The translations under genes and the position numbers were made by a program. From Atherinomorus stipes (taxonomy: Eukaryota; Chordata; Actinopteri; Atheriniformes; Atherinidae), in contig JALJCO010003968.1 in NCBI GenBank assembly GCA_023101725.1, forward strand, positions 1,612,001-1,676,000: a stretch of 64,000 nt of DNA. Reading direction: 5' to 3'. Within the stretch, counting starts at the first letter, position 1; every line of letters starts with the position of its first letter. Positions 38,387 through 50,151 of this stretch are shown piece by piece. Below the pieces are notes generated by a model. That model was given only the letters and a program-made list of their open reading frames with translations, did no database searches and was not told the DNA's origin.

Positions 38387-38402
38387 ATGTATATATATAT
38401 AT
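38344..38402. repeat. (AT)n microsatellite with a GTGTGTATGT interruption
   Basis: AT dinucleotides occupy 38344-38380 and 38391-38402, separated by a short GT-containing block. Confidence 0.95.
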
Positions 38403-38996
38403 TAGTGAGGAATCGTCAGGCGTAGAAGGCCCTGACGCATCAGAACTGCTCTGTACCTGGCGTACGAAGGACAACAGCAATCTTTTTGTCCTCCCCACTG
38501 AAAAACTTGTGGATGATTTCATTTCTGCAGGAATGTGTCGACCGAACTAACAGAAAATCTCCCTGCAGCTCCGTCTCCTCCTCAGGAGGTTATAACTGCT
38601 TTCAGCCACCACGAAGAAACACAAAGTTTCTAATAAACGTTTCTCATCATGTTCGTGTCTTTTATCTCTGAGGGAAACTGATGTTTGTGATTATTCCAGT
38701 TTATAATTGTTGTGCACGTGTGTTCGGCTGCGTACATAGGCAATAAGGCCTCTCATCATCATCATCATCATCACTGTTTATTTACTGCTCTCTGACAGAC
38801 AGACAGATCTACTGTGCAGAGCTAGTGTAATATATCTTTGGTATTTACTGTTAACTGAATTCGGGTCATGGGTGAAATAAATAATTCAGGGAAACTTTTT
38901 GCTGGAATGTGATGCTGTTTTCTGCTTAAACACTGTTCATACTCACTACATCAGCGTCTGTCATGACCGCCGTATGTCCTTTATAGGAAGGTATGA

Positions 38997-39114
<118 letters not shown>

Positions 39115-41626
39115 AATATTGTTATTATAATTATTGTTATTAATAAAATGAATAATGGTGAATGTGTTATCTAGTTTTTAATGTGTGATGTGGTAATGTA
39201 AAGCAAAACAATATTAGGCCAGATTGGAAACCAAAGTTGTGAATCTTAACCCCCAGATGCTCCGCTGACCTTGGATTGAACTTTGCAGGACAGATTATGA
39301 TTTCTCATGTGTGTTCTACACTTAAGCTTTCTTACTGTAAAAGGATGGACTCCAAATCATTTTGAAATTGTCTCATATAAATTCCCAGAAAGACAGGTAG
39401 CATCAAATGTTGGTCAAAAATCATTTCTGAAGTCTTTCATCCTCGGCATTGTGTTAACACACACTTGTATGCTTTAGTTGTGGAAGCTGTCAAAACACTT
39501 TTAAATAAGTGGGTACAGTCACTGCTGATTATAATCAAGTATTTGCTATTTACCTACTTTATATCAATGTACTTAGTTAGAATGATATGTATAACCTTGC
39601 GTGTCAAAGAGAGACTGTAAAGGGATGCTCCTGCTCAGCACATGTTATTGTATCAAGGTAAAAAGCTAATGTAGTCCTTATTGAATGAATAGCTTGACAT
39701 AGATTGTTTAATGGCAGAGTTTACACCTTTGTATTGTTTAGTGTGTTTATTGTAGAAAATCAACAGGAAAAAATGTACCAATAAATATCATTTAGACAGA
39801 TTTCTTTAAAAAATATAAACAACTTCCAACCATCCTTTTTTATGTAGAATGAAGTCACGTGTTAAAAAGAGAAATTTTTCACATCCATCACAGGCTCAGC
39901 AGTTTTCTTCCATTCATAAATCCCACCACCTGTCTCTATAAACACTTGAAGACAGTTTCAAAGCAGGATTTTAGAGTTCACACAGGGTTTCTGCTATGAA
40001 CTGACCAACTGAATGACTTCTCTCTACAAACAGATACAGAACTGAGTCGTGTTGCTACTAAAAGAGGATTATTCACTTGAAAGTATCGATAGTCAGATAC
40101 AACCTGCATTTTGACAATAATTTTTCCTTTATGTAACTTGTTTCAACTGATCCTAAGATACAGAACCTGCTTGAAGGAGTTTTAAAGGGTCTAGCTTGTC
40201 AAATTTATTTTGTATATGAAGAAGATCTGAACAACAGAACGGTCATTTTAAGATTTTAAGTTGTGTAATATAAATTTTTCCACATCAGAGTCAAAAGTTT
40301 ACCAAAGAAGGGAGAGGACACTCAACTACAAATACCCTGAAAATATCCGTGGCCTCATAAACTCTGTGATCCTGCCAAGGAGTTGATTACAGGGAGATTC
40401 CATCATGGTAATCCTGCAGCTTCTCTGCGGTATACAGCTCTGTACCAGAGGCCACCCTCCCCTAAGCTGGCTTTCCCAACATCTCCCCAAAAATGCAGCA
40501 CAGAAGCATTTGCTAGGAATTACCACTCACATGACACAAATCCCATCTTTAGTGCAAATGGTGAATTTCCACTAAAATATCTTGTTGTAATTATTGGAGT
40601 TGCTGTTCATCGGAGTCACTTTTAAAACACTGCATTTGCATGTTCAGTACAGATATATATATAGATATTTTGTGATATTTCCATTAGGCATAAATTACCC
40701 TCTGATGTGTCATCCATTTTTAATGAGACATACCAGGCTTTTCACAGTGATTACTGGCCGCTTGGCTTATCAGATTTGGTTTAGAGGTTGCTAATAGCAT
40801 GATAAGGCACATTAAAGCGATAATAAGTATTTAATGAAGTTAAATGTGGTAAAGCTCGGGGCACAGAGGACTGATGCTTTTTTAAAAGGGTCATGAAAGA
40901 TGAACTTTAAATATACAGTAAAGATATGAGATGTTCTAGAAGCATAAAAAAGTGATTTATTAGAATAATCAAGTTTTATTAGACCTGATTTTTGGTACAT
41001 GGTGCAATCAGACAGCTTTGGGCCATATGTGTAATTCCCACTGCAGCCCCTTTTGCTTTTCTGATTTCTGTGTAACATTGGTTGACAAACTTTTAAGTGT
41101 CTAACACATCACAACAACCTTTAGAAAAATGAACAGGATGAATAGTCAACACTGTTCTGGTTTACATACACACATGTTCACACATATCCTGAGATCATCC
41201 TTACTGATGTCAGTGAGATTATGCAGCTGCAAAAAATGGGTGTTCCTCCTGCTCCTTTGCCAGTGCTTTAGAGGTGGGGCTCTGTGTCCATCTGTTCATG
41301 GCGCCGCGAGGAGGAAAATGCACGTAAACACAGTTTCAAATATGTTCACACACACTCACGTGTATAAGATTATTGTCTCAGCAGGGATTCAACTCAAGCT
41401 GAATGCCAGGGGATTTAAGGGCATGTACAAATTCACCTAATAGAGATTTAGAGAAAAGCAAGTCTTTCATCCCCATCATCCCGCAAATGCTTACCAGCAA
41501 CACTACATGAGAAGTCCAGTGGAGTTCAGAAAACAGTTTTTCAGTCATTCAATGCAGATGTAAAGCTATGGAAAAAAAATCTACAGGGGTTTGATGTGTC
41601 TGTTTTCTTTTTTATTCTCTTTACAG

Positions 41627-41705
41627 GGGTCTTTTTGCAAGCCACTACACCGAGACACATTACAGGGAGGATGGCAGCACAGTCACAGGCGCTCACAACT
41701 TCACG
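41627..41705 (+). CDS. adam12 presumptive exon 4: prodomain TETHY segment
   Basis: This is a 79-nt exon after the acceptor TTCTCTTTACAG-type tract and before the donor GTACGC. The first G completes the Glu codon begun in the exon at 16973-17046. Twenty-six codons follow: GLFASHYTETHYREDG and STVTGAHNFT. The TETHY motif is a hallmark of ADAM prodomains, and NFT is a potential N-glycosylation site. The exon ends in phase 0, matching the start of the next exon. Prodomain exons of this size and phase are typical of the ADAM family. The wide distance to the neighbouring exon on the left (24.6 kb) contrasts with the compact cluster on the right. Confidence 0.93.
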
Positions 41706-42317
41706 GTACGCTGGAACTCAAGGGCATGCGGTCACATCAAGTTGACATGCAGTAGCACTCCGCTGTTGCGGTGTAAAAACATTCAAGAAGACAGATGTTT
41801 TTCTTGGAAAGGATCAGCTTTTGAAAAAAAAAAGATAGAGAGAAATGTACACAGTCTCTGAGGCATTTGTTTGAAATCAAATATTGACTCAAACACAGCA
41901 GCATGTGATTGCTTCTCTGTGACCCATTGTGTGTTTGGAAGCCTCTGGCCATTGCTGAGCAGGACATGCATCCTGTGGCCTACTTGATGATAAGCTGTGT
42001 TTTATTCTGGTTGTTTTTCAGCCAGCATTGCCATCAGGATTTGTCATGGAATCCCTCCCCCCTTAGCTCCCAGTGCTTGTTTTGTTCTGTGCTTGAAAGC
42101 TATGTACAGCAAAGTGCTTGCCACTTGAATATAAAGAAAAGATTGATTAAAAGATTAAAAAGAACTTGACAAGGTTGCAAACTGCTGGACTTAACTGGTT
42201 GAAAATGATTCAAGAGGCTTACAGCTAGAGCTGTCAAAATTAATGCAAAGAGATTAATCTGTGGAATTAACATGTTAACTTTGTTGGGTATGCGCTAATA
42301 AACGTATTACTTTTGCC

Positions 42318-42775
42318 TAGCCTGGTACACCAGCCTGACTATCGCCATGTATGAGATACATGGCAAGTCAGTCTGGGCCCCCTCCATTGGGAAGTGATTT
42401 CCACTCCGGTAAAAATTGACCAGACCGGTCACAGCACGGATGGCAGGACTTCACGACACATCTTTTTTGGCGACTCATTTCTCTAACCGTAAACAGTCAG
42501 AATGGCAGCCACAGAGGAGTGACTACAGAACGATGCCCTTTCTGATGCCTTATGAGCTGCAAATGTCCTTAAACCCGCAACAATTTGCTGCTCTGAATGC
42601 TTTCCTCCATGTTTTCCTCTTAGAAGAAGACGTTTGCATCACTTCCGTGTTTCTCTGATCGGTTCTGTCCAGTTCACTTTACTCCTGTTAGTACCGCCTC
42701 TCATCTCGCATCGGAAATCAGTCTCTAGCGGAGGGAGCCCATACATGGCGTTAGTCAGGCTGGCGTACCAGGCTA
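42318..42775. mobile_element. Palindromic TAGCCTGGTAC element with perfect 9-bp target duplication
   Basis: The terminal inverted repeats are about 36 bp. The left arm reads TAGCCTGGTACACCAGCCTG then ACTATCGCCATGTATG. The right arm, as its reverse complement, reads TAGCCTGGTACGCCAGCCTG then ACTAACGCCATGTATG, so the arms differ at two positions. The 9 bases ACTTTTGCC occur directly before (42309-42317) and directly after (42776-42784) the element. A 9-bp duplication is characteristic of Mutator-like transposition, whereas hAT elements make 8 bp. No transposase is present in 458 bp. It was inserted into the hAT-like element 42226-43827. Confidence 0.85.
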
Positions 42776-42965
42776 ACTTTTGCCATGTTGACAATCCAAA
42801 CTTGTCATTATCTTGCTGAGAGAAGCTAATTTTGGACATGTTGGTGCCTTGTTACAGTAGTGAACTGAATCCACCAAAAAACATTCTACCCTCCGTATTT
42901 ATGGAAATTCTGATAGTTTCAAGCCTTACATGGGGGATGGCTGCAGGATTACTTGTATATTAAAG

Positions 42966-43393
42966 ACGCATTTCCATCCATTCAGCACCATCCCACTTTT
43001 TGGGACTCTTCCATTGGGATCCCAATATAACAGATTTGACCAACAAAAGGTGGCGCTTGACATGCTGCAATTCGTTGACTGGTTGAAAAGAAATCGTCGC
43101 TTCCTGTGTGACCTGGCATTAAAAACAAAGCAGGAACAGCTCCACATTTAGAGCAACAGATTTGACTTCTCATAATAAACAGCCACATGCCAAGAAGACA
43201 AAACAAACTGTTGGATGTCATTCATGTCCTTTGTTATACTTTGAGGAAGGCGTTGCACTGCTCTGACGTCATGCAATTATGTGTCTAAGATGTCAGTTGC
43301 TACCTGACCGATTAGCTGCCTACTGGCCAGTTTGCTGTGGAAATGCAACAGAGATCAAGGTTTACCCAATCGCACCCACTGGTGGAAACGGGG
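42966..43393. mobile_element. Palindromic MITE with TTTCCA(C/T)C / GGTGGAAAC ends (copy 2)
   Basis: The left end CGCATTTCCATCCATTCAGC and right end CCCACTGGTGGAAACGGGG form an imperfect inverted pair. The interior is alignable with the element at 2754-3220, for instance around GGTTGAAAAGAAATCGTCGC, TTCCTGTGTGACCTGGC and TTAAAAACAAAGCAGG. This establishes a family with at least two diverged members in the window. Open frames on both strands are structural by-products. Confidence 0.65.
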
Positions 43394-45547
43394 ATCACAT
43401 TATTAACCATTCAATTGTCGCAACTGACGTTCTGGTCCACTGAGTGAAGTAGCAAATTTCTGCATTCTTACCACCTAGAAACCTAGAAAAAGAAGAGGCA
43501 GTCATTGTTGCATCTACATCATGTCTGATTGTGATCAGATCAGAATAGAAGAATCCCAAACTTCAGATGGGAAGTTCAAATAAAAACACTGTTATTTACA
43601 GGCAAAGCAAAAGAGTTTTAGTTTCAATGAAGCACCTCTATCTCACATCAAGCATGCATTTGTTGAGGCTGCAATCTCAGGCTTAACACCAGCTTTCAGG
43701 AGACCCCCAACTAGGTGTTCACATTCTTAAGTCGGTTCTCATTAGTTGAGGCTGCCGAGAATATATTGGTATCCGTAGCGGCCCTTAAAAAATTCTGCAT
43801 CGATCGATCCCAAGTTTGACAGCCCTACCTACAATATTAAAGCAGCCCTTACCGATGTCACATTGTTACACTATTTTTTTGATAGGGTAAAATTCTGTGG
43901 ATGAGGTAATGGGACTCTGAAATACAATACAAACCCACCATTAATCAAAATAAAATACTATTCCAATCTCTAAATATTCAATGAAAATGCCAACCAATGG
44001 GGGGGGGGTGTCTTAAGAGTGAGGCGGGACTGTTTATATTCAAATAATCTTGCTGTGCTTTCTGAAATGCAAGATCGGTAAGGGTTGCTTTAACCAACAA
44101 AACCCCCTTAGCATCCATTTTCGCAGAGATAAGCATCTCTTAAGATGCACGAGTTATAAAAATGTGCGTGATGCCCCTCTTGTCTGTCAGCTGGAGTAAA
44201 AACTGTGTTTAAATGAACAGCTGTGAGGACAGTTTGACATGCTGCCCACAGCATGAAGAAGCTGCTTGGTAATTTGGCAGCGATTGACAGCTTCTCACAA
44301 AATTGCAGAAACACTTTCCCACACACTTTATTTCTCTCACCTTTAATTTTGCACAAAGGATGTTGCGAGGATGTTGTCAAGCATAAGAGATAAGCCTCTT
44401 GTAGCTGCACACTTTTATTACCTGCTGTCACTGAATGAGGCAATCTGCCATTGTAATCAGGGATCAGTGGGAAAAAAGGAAACTGTATATAAATTCCACT
44501 CAACACCTCTAAAATAATTTAAATCCTTAAAGCATGGAAGAAATCTGGTAAAGCCAAAAACAAATGACAATGCATCCCTCCTCTTCCAGCTGCTTTCTCT
44601 GTGTTAAGCCCCTCCCAGAGGACGCATGCATGAGCACATGCATATGCTTCATATTCACTAAAAATAGATTGCTATTGGTGGGATTTAAACCTGTTCCTTT
44701 GGATAAGAAAAGGCGTTCTGAACTATTCATCTACCACATCCGGTCAAAAAAGACCTGTAAAATTTTGAATTCTCCTGCAGCGGGCTAATTTTATCTAAAG
44801 CCTGCAAAACAAAGCAAAGAGGAGGTGCAGAGGTCCAGTTTCCTCTCACACCTCTAAAGACAATCACCACGGCTGCCTGGTGTTTTTTTTTTTTTGGAGA
44901 AAGGTGAGCTAATGTAGGTCAAGCTAGGCAGAGCCAGTACGCTGTTTTTTAAAACTCAGTCCTATGATCTCCTTGCTCACTGTTTTCACCTGATATTTGG
45001 GATGAGAAATGAGCAGCATGCTTGCTAGCCACAGATAAATAAAGAGGACTGGGGTGCAGCTCGACAGCAAATGGAGGTCTGTACTCTCTCTTAATGACAG
45101 TCATTTACTTTGCTCTACTTCTACTTAGACATCAGTGTTTTCACTGTCTGAGGAGCCTTAAATGTCCTCTTTTTCTTCTTTCAGACTGTTCTGATGGATA
45201 GATGAAGGCTAAACTATTACTGTGTGACTGTCACCTCGCATGCATGTCAGCTTTCTTGCTTCTTTCTCCAGCTCAGTTGGCTGCATTAATTTCAAACAAG
45301 TTATTTTTGAGGAGAGGGAGAGGAGGAGAAACTGCTCTACAGAGTATGTTAATGGAAATGAACATGTGTTTGGGCAACATCAGCATAGTTCCAGTGTGTC
45401 TTGTCCTCTTTTGCTCTTTTGATGTCAGGTAGAGTACTCCTTGTTTTTGTTTGAGTGTTTTTCCTGTGGCTAAAACTATCATTTTTCCTCATGTTAAGGC
45501 TTTCTTTTCAAATATATATTTTATCTTTTTTAAATGATCTTGTTTAG

Positions 45548-45624
45548 AATAACTGCTACTACCATGGGGAAGTCCAGGAGCATCCGAACTCAGATGTTAC
45601 CATCAGTGTCTGCTCAGGCCTTCG
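45548..45624 (+). CDS. adam12 presumptive exon 5: prodomain CYYHG segment
   Basis: This is a 77-nt exon following GATCTTGTTTAG and followed by GTAAGA. It starts in phase 0 and ends with CG of a split Arg codon completed by the first A of the next exon. It encodes NNCYYHGEVQEHPNSDVT and ISVCSGLR. The C-Y-Y-H-G motif and the downstream C-S-G-L-R are conserved in the ADAM12/19/15/33 type prodomain, where the two cysteines are thought to pair. The acceptor is TAG, not CAG, which is acceptable. Confidence 0.93.
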
Positions 45625-46349
45625 GTAAGAAACACCAGAACCATTTTGTATTCAAAGCTGCCCTTTAAGCGTTATTTGCCGCTGCAGAGTTTGTATTTAC
45701 TCAAGCCACTCAGCACAGCAGCACGTTCTTAAGCCCCTTAAGGGTGCTGTCAGTAAGTCGGTGTGTGGCTTGCAGGAATGGGAGAAAATGTCACACAAAT
45801 GTCTTTGTTCACAGAGGTATTCAGTTAAAATCTGCCTTCACTTTTGGCAGTAATTGGCATCTGGCTGTGGGTAATGGCCAACCACAATTTGAAGTTTTTT
45901 GAAGTGGAATTTCGCCAAACTTTTAAGATTCACAGTTTTTATCTCTTATTTAATTAATCAGCAGGGAAGCGGAGTTTGCTATAAGCCTTTATCAACACAG
46001 CAGCTGCTTATGATGCAGAACATTGAAGTTATCTTGATCTGACATGAAAAGTGTTTCAGTGAAGGAATGCACGTGAAGAAGATGGAGCTTCAATGTCTCT
46101 GTGCTGATTTGTGGAATAATTAGAGCTTTTATCCAGAAAATCACAAGTTTGAACTGCAACAGCATGTGGCAGGATCAAGATATGTTCAGATAGCGTCACT
46201 TGTCCTCAGTTAAAGTGGGCTTGTATGCATAGAGCTACTTCAGTTGTTGCTTATTCCATTAGAGAAAGCTACAAACAATTTCTATATTTGAGAAATTGCT
46301 CGTGTTTTGAAGCTTGATTTTTTTTCGACTTGTCCTTCTTTCTCTGCAG
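45625..46349 (+). other. adam12 intron 5
   Basis: A 725-bp phase-2 intron. No repeat, RNA gene or open frame of note. Confidence 0.85.
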
Positions 46350-46539
46350 AGGCTTCATAGCAGTTGAAAACAAGACGTTTATCATTGAGCCAGTGTCTGG
46401 TCGTGACTCCGGGGCCCACTTCATCTACAGAGTGGAAGAGCTAAAACTGACTCCTGGAGCCTGTGGCCATGGTTTCAACATGTCGTCTCTTTCCCCTGAA
46501 AACCACATCAAAAGCCCCTTTCAGTCCTTCCACACAAGG
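46350..46539 (+). CDS. adam12 presumptive exon 6: prodomain end with cysteine switch
   Basis: This is a 190-nt exon between TTTCTCTGCAG and GTAAGA. The first A completes Arg, then 63 codons follow. The peptide opens with GFIAVENKTFIIEPVSG, matching the 'GLI-(x)-EN-x-(S/T)-Y-x-(I/L)-EP' strand of ADAM prodomains; NKT is a potential N-glycosylation site. Further on, LTPGACGHGFNMSS holds a single cysteine in the place of the ADAM cysteine switch, which keeps the zinc site latent in the zymogen. The exon ends with HTR, which together with the first residues of the next exon builds the furin-type cleavage site. Ends in phase 0. Confidence 0.96.
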
Positions 46540-47542
46540 GTAAGATTACAATGTTGCTTTGTTGCAAAGCAGAGTCATTGACCATAACTGTTCAATGCTA
46601 CATAAACATCAAATTGAGTGTGTTATAAATATATTTCATCATCAAACATTTCTGCTAAGTCCAACATTCAGCTGATGAGAGATCCATGGGCATTTGACCA
46701 AAGATGAGAATTTTGGCAAGCACACAGGTTTGGAAAGGTCCCCTCAGGGTGCTGCCTTTGGTTTGACATGCATTTTATCTGTGTTAAGAGCCCAGAGTCG
46801 AGGGCTCATGCAGAAGGTTTGGCTGGTGATTTGCTTGGAGCAGGTGCAAAATCCATCTGCCCCTATTTCAAAACATTAAAAACTCCATTTGAGTCAGGAA
46901 GTGCCTCGCCCATTTACAGGACTTAATGACCCCCTGAGTAATACAGTATCTCATCTTTGGGTTTGTGGAAGAGCATTGTTTCAAACTGCAAAATTAGAAT
47001 TTTAATACAACTTTAGATATAACTTAAAATGTGGTGTGCTATTGTGTGATGTCCCAGAAAACTCATTAGATACTCACTGAACAGGAAAATGAAGTTTAAT
47101 ATATTTTATGTATCCCTGTTAAAAAAAAGTATAATACAAAAAGTTGTAAGAGATAACTGGACACCTTTGATACATTTAATTGTATGTAGAATTAAATGCA
47201 CTGTATTTAGCCAAATATTAATATTCACTTAAAATTGTAAAAATGTTTGACCCACAAATGGTTTCTAATGCATCCTTAACTCAGTTAATCAGCAGCCTAG
47301 TTTCATATGACTGTAAAGACACAAGACTTGTATCCATCTTCCCAAACACCTCTTGGCAAAAAGATGTAACTGTATTTCTAGAAAGACCTTTTTCAGGTAT
47401 TACAGGTTAATGGAGACCCACAAAAAAGCAATGCAAGATGCTACCATGTCTAGTTCTTCAGGGGGAAACTTCTAAAAGTTACCTGTGTTTCTGCAGATGT
47501 TCTAACTTGCGATATGTGTGCATCTTTTGTCTTTAATCTCAG
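46540..47542 (+). other. adam12 intron 6
   Basis: A 1.0-kb phase-0 intron, AT-rich, with nothing recognisable inside. Confidence 0.85.
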
Positions 47543-47608
47543 CATAAAAGGCATACTCAGAAGACAACCAAATATGTTGAGCTGATCATTGTTGCAGACA
47601 ACAGAGAG
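47543..47608 (+). CDS. adam12 presumptive exon 7: furin site and start of metalloprotease domain
   Basis: This is a 66-nt, 22-codon exon in phase 0 on both sides, after TTTAATCTCAG and before GTAATG. It encodes HKRHTQKTTKYVELIIVA and DNRE. Joined to the preceding HTR it creates R-H-K-R, a proprotein-convertase cleavage motif at the expected prodomain border. KYVELIIVADNRE is the first beta-strand of the reprolysin (M12B) catalytic domain, where K-Y-V-E-L-x-x-V-A-D is strongly conserved among ADAMs. VADNRE, as opposed to VADYLE, favours ADAM12 over ADAM19. Confidence 0.96.
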
Positions 47609-48392
47609 GTAATGCACCGGCTTCTCTTCCACTCACATTTGCACAGCTTTTAACAGACCCAATGCAATGAAAACACAGTAATCTCTTGTGATATAAGCAT
47701 TGCTTATAAAGAGAAAAAAAGTAAGGGAAAACTGCAGTAACAGTAGATCACACCCCACTGGAGCTGCAGCATGAGGTGAGTGTGCAAAAGCCACTTAAGT
47801 CCTTTGGCAGCAGCTTTTTTCTGACAGGAAGTTGTTTTCCGTTTCCCTGTGGATCATCCAGGAAACGGGGGGAAAAGCCATGTGGATAGTAGAGTCTCCT
47901 GGAAGCGCTGACATGTTCATTATGGGGTTTCCTTAAAACAGACCTCTATAATACCATTTATCAGGATGGCAAAAAAAAAAAAATTCTCAATGTGTGAGAG
48001 TTAAATTATGTTGTAAGGATTAAATTTGAGGTCCAGCATTAATACTTGAGGATGTACAGCAGAGCGGGGATACACAGTTTTGCTTTGCAGCATGTCATAT
48101 CTGCCAGTACACCTGCTCTCTGCAGCCCTGCCATTCGTCTTTGTAACACCAGGAGATTTTTCTAGATCCAGATGGCCACAGCTTGAAAACTTGCCTAAAA
48201 TGCAGGGGAAAAAAACATATTGCCTGTGTATATTTTAAGCCGTAATTCATATAAAAATGCTGTCTTTGTGTGTGTGCTGTGGTGTTCCATGGTTCTTAGT
48301 TTAGAAAACAATGGTGTCACTTATGTCATCGTTTAACATCTGCTACTTGTGAATCCATTTTCTTCTGCTGATAACATTTATGTTGTGTTCAG
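47609..48392 (+). other. adam12 intron 7
   Basis: A 784-bp phase-0 intron without recognisable elements. Confidence 0.85.
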
Positions 48393-48464
48393 TTTCAGAA
48401 ACAGGGGAAGGATTTGGACAAAGTTAAGCAGAGACTGGCAGAGATAGCCAATTACGTGGACAAG
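48393..48464 (+). CDS. adam12 presumptive exon 8: metalloprotease first helix
   Basis: This is a 72-nt, 24-codon exon in phase 0 on both sides, acceptor TGTGTTCAG, donor GTAAAA. It encodes FQKQGKDLDKVKQRLAEIAN and YVDK. This is the amphipathic helix following the first strand of the reprolysin fold. The F-Q-x-Q-G-K-D-L-(D/E)-K-V-K-Q-R-L-x-E-I-A-N-x-V-D-K pattern agrees with ADAM12 as I know it, and differs clearly from ADAM19. Confidence 0.96.
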
Positions 48465-48889
48465 GTAAAACATCCTGTCCCCTCTATGAACGTGGGATTA
48501 ATCACTTTTAAAATAGAAATATTGTTGACAGCAGAGATTAATGAGATGGATGTGTGATATATTAATTCCCCTCTAATTCTTCTTAGACCTTAGTTGGAGC
48601 TACAGTATGTATCTATAGCTGGAACACACTGGAAGCAATGGATTTATTTTACAGGTGGTTAGAATTAAAAAAAAAACAAAAAAAAAAAACATGCTTTCCT
48701 TATCTAAAAAAAGAGAGGCTCTCTTTGGTGCACACTGGGCCACCAAATCAGAAAATATACATCATTATGATAGCATCTTGCTTAGTGATTTGAAGTTTAT
48801 TTGTTCATTTGTGTTTTCAAAGCTCTGCAAGTCTCCCAACCTCTTTATCCACGCTGACTCTCTCTGCTTTTCAACATGCTTCCCTTCAG
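48465..48889 (+). other. adam12 intron 8
   Basis: A 425-bp phase-0 intron containing a short A-rich stretch near 48668-48690. Nothing else noted. Confidence 0.88.
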
Positions 48890-49059
48890 TTCTACAGGGC
48901 TCTCAACATCCGGGTGGCTCTGGTGGGTCTGGAGGTGTGGAGTGACTCTGATAAATGCCCCATCACTCAAGACCCCTTCACCACCCTGCATGAATTCTTG
49001 GACTGGAGGAAAATGAAACTGCTGCCTCAGAAACCTCACGACAATGCTCAGCTCATAAG
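48890..49059 (+). CDS. adam12 presumptive exon 9: metalloprotease core
   Basis: This is a 170-nt exon from TTCCCTTCAG to the donor GTGGGT. It starts in phase 0 and ends with AG of a split Ser codon. The peptide begins FYRALNIRVALVGLEVWSD, the second strand region of the reprolysin domain. It continues SDKCPITQDPFTTLHEFLDW then RKMKLLPQKPHDNAQLI. The W-x-D-x-D-K-C and D-P-F-T-(S/T)-L-H-E-F-L-D-W-R-K-M-K-L-L-P features are specific to ADAM12 in my recollection, and H-D-N-A-Q-L-(I/V) is general for ADAMs. Confidence 0.97.
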
Positions 49060-50066
49060 GTGGGTGTTTAATTTGGTGCAAGAAATTGAAGCAAAAGATT
49101 TAACAATGGGATGTTTTTTGTTTTTGTTTTGCTTTCTTTGTTACCTCTAATAGTCAGCGTAGTATGAAATGATGATTAAACTCAATTTAATTTTAGCAAT
49201 TCTGCTACAGTAAATCATGACTGCATAACAGCTTGGTAACAAGGGTTCATTCATGGTATCGGTGAGAATTAGTAAAGAAGAGAGGGAAAAGTGCAGAAAA
49301 GAACAAAAAAAGTGGACTTATTTGTTAAACTTGTAAAACAGCCCCAGAAGTGATGCATGGTGAATAAAAAGCCATTAAAAGCCTGTCTGTTAGATCATGA
49401 AATTTGTTTGGACTTATTTGAAAATATTGTATGAATACAATGTTGTCATGATTTTTGAATAAATGTACAAAGAAATCTTACAGTAGTTGCAAAATCCCTG
49501 TAAGAAAGTAGTCCCAGACATCATCTGATTTAATTTTTGGGGCATTAGAAGCAGTAGGTCGGTCTCTGTGCAACATCATGTCAGAGGTGTGTGTAACTAG
49601 GAGACAAAAAAGCATCGTCATCCCAATCTGTTTCACAGAGCCGAGCTCTTCAGCAGAGATAATAAGCCAGTTCACTTTATTTAGCACCACGAAAGATGGA
49701 TGGAAGCTGTTTAGAGGTCTGAAGGGATCACAAAAACATAAGATTGTGGATTCAAGCCAGTAAAATGCAAAATGGGGTCCAGCTAGATTGGATTGTTTTA
49801 AATAGTATGTTTCAAATTAGTGTAATGACTGAGTTATTTAATTAATAAATCAACAATGATTGTAAAATAATTAATAAATGAAAGTAAAATAGGTTTATTC
49901 AAGAGTTTATTTAAAAAAAAAAAAAAAAAAAAAAAAACAGTAAGAATTTGATTTCAGTCCTATGACTGCCAAACATACAGGTACTGTGAACACCATGTTG
50001 AAACCTGCCAGACTGTGACCTTCATCTTACTGCAACATTTTAATCCCACACGTCTCTCCTTTGCAG
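49060..50066 (+). other. adam12 intron 9
   Basis: A 1.0-kb phase-2 intron with a poly(A) run at about 49914-49937. No gene or other element recognised. Confidence 0.85.
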
Positions 50067-50151
50067 CGGAGTTTACTTCCAGGGCACCACCATCGGCATG
50101 GCACCCATTATGAGCATGTGCACAGTGGAGCAGTCGGGAGGCATTGTCATG
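50067..50151 (+). CDS. adam12 presumptive exon 10: metalloprotease, strand before the zinc helix
   Basis: This is an 85-nt exon after CTCTCCTTTGCAG and before GTGAGT. The first C completes Ser, then 28 codons: GVYFQGTTIGMAPIMSM then CTVEQSGGIVM. G-(x)-F-x-G-x-T-(I/V)-G-x-A and M-C-(x)4-S-G-G are hallmark segments of the reprolysin domain just ahead of the active-site helix. The sequence is nearly unchanged from ADAM12 of other vertebrates as I remember it. Ends in phase 0. Confidence 0.97.

Larger units (their letters stand above)
42226..43827. mobile_element. Outer hAT-like element hosting two nested elements
   Basis: The left end TAGAGCTGTCAAAATTAATG and right end AAGTTTGACAGCCCTA are inverted. 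Flanking octamers CTTACAGC (42218-42225) and CCTACAAT (43828-43835) agree at 5 of 8 positions, weak but compatible with an old hAT insertion. ATTAATC/GTTAAC motifs near the left end resemble a common teleost hAT family. Two other inverted-repeat elements sit inside, at 42318-42775 and 42966-43393. Removing them leaves about 700 bp of host element. No transposase domain is readable. Confidence 0.6.
41706..45547 (+). other. adam12 intron 4
   Basis: This 3.8-kb phase-0 intron contains a nest of DNA transposons at 42226-43827. The rest, 41706-42217 and 43836-45547, includes a G run near 43990-43998 but no gene or element I recognise. Overlapping open frames at 44.1-44.8 kb on both strands lack family features. 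Confidence 0.75.
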
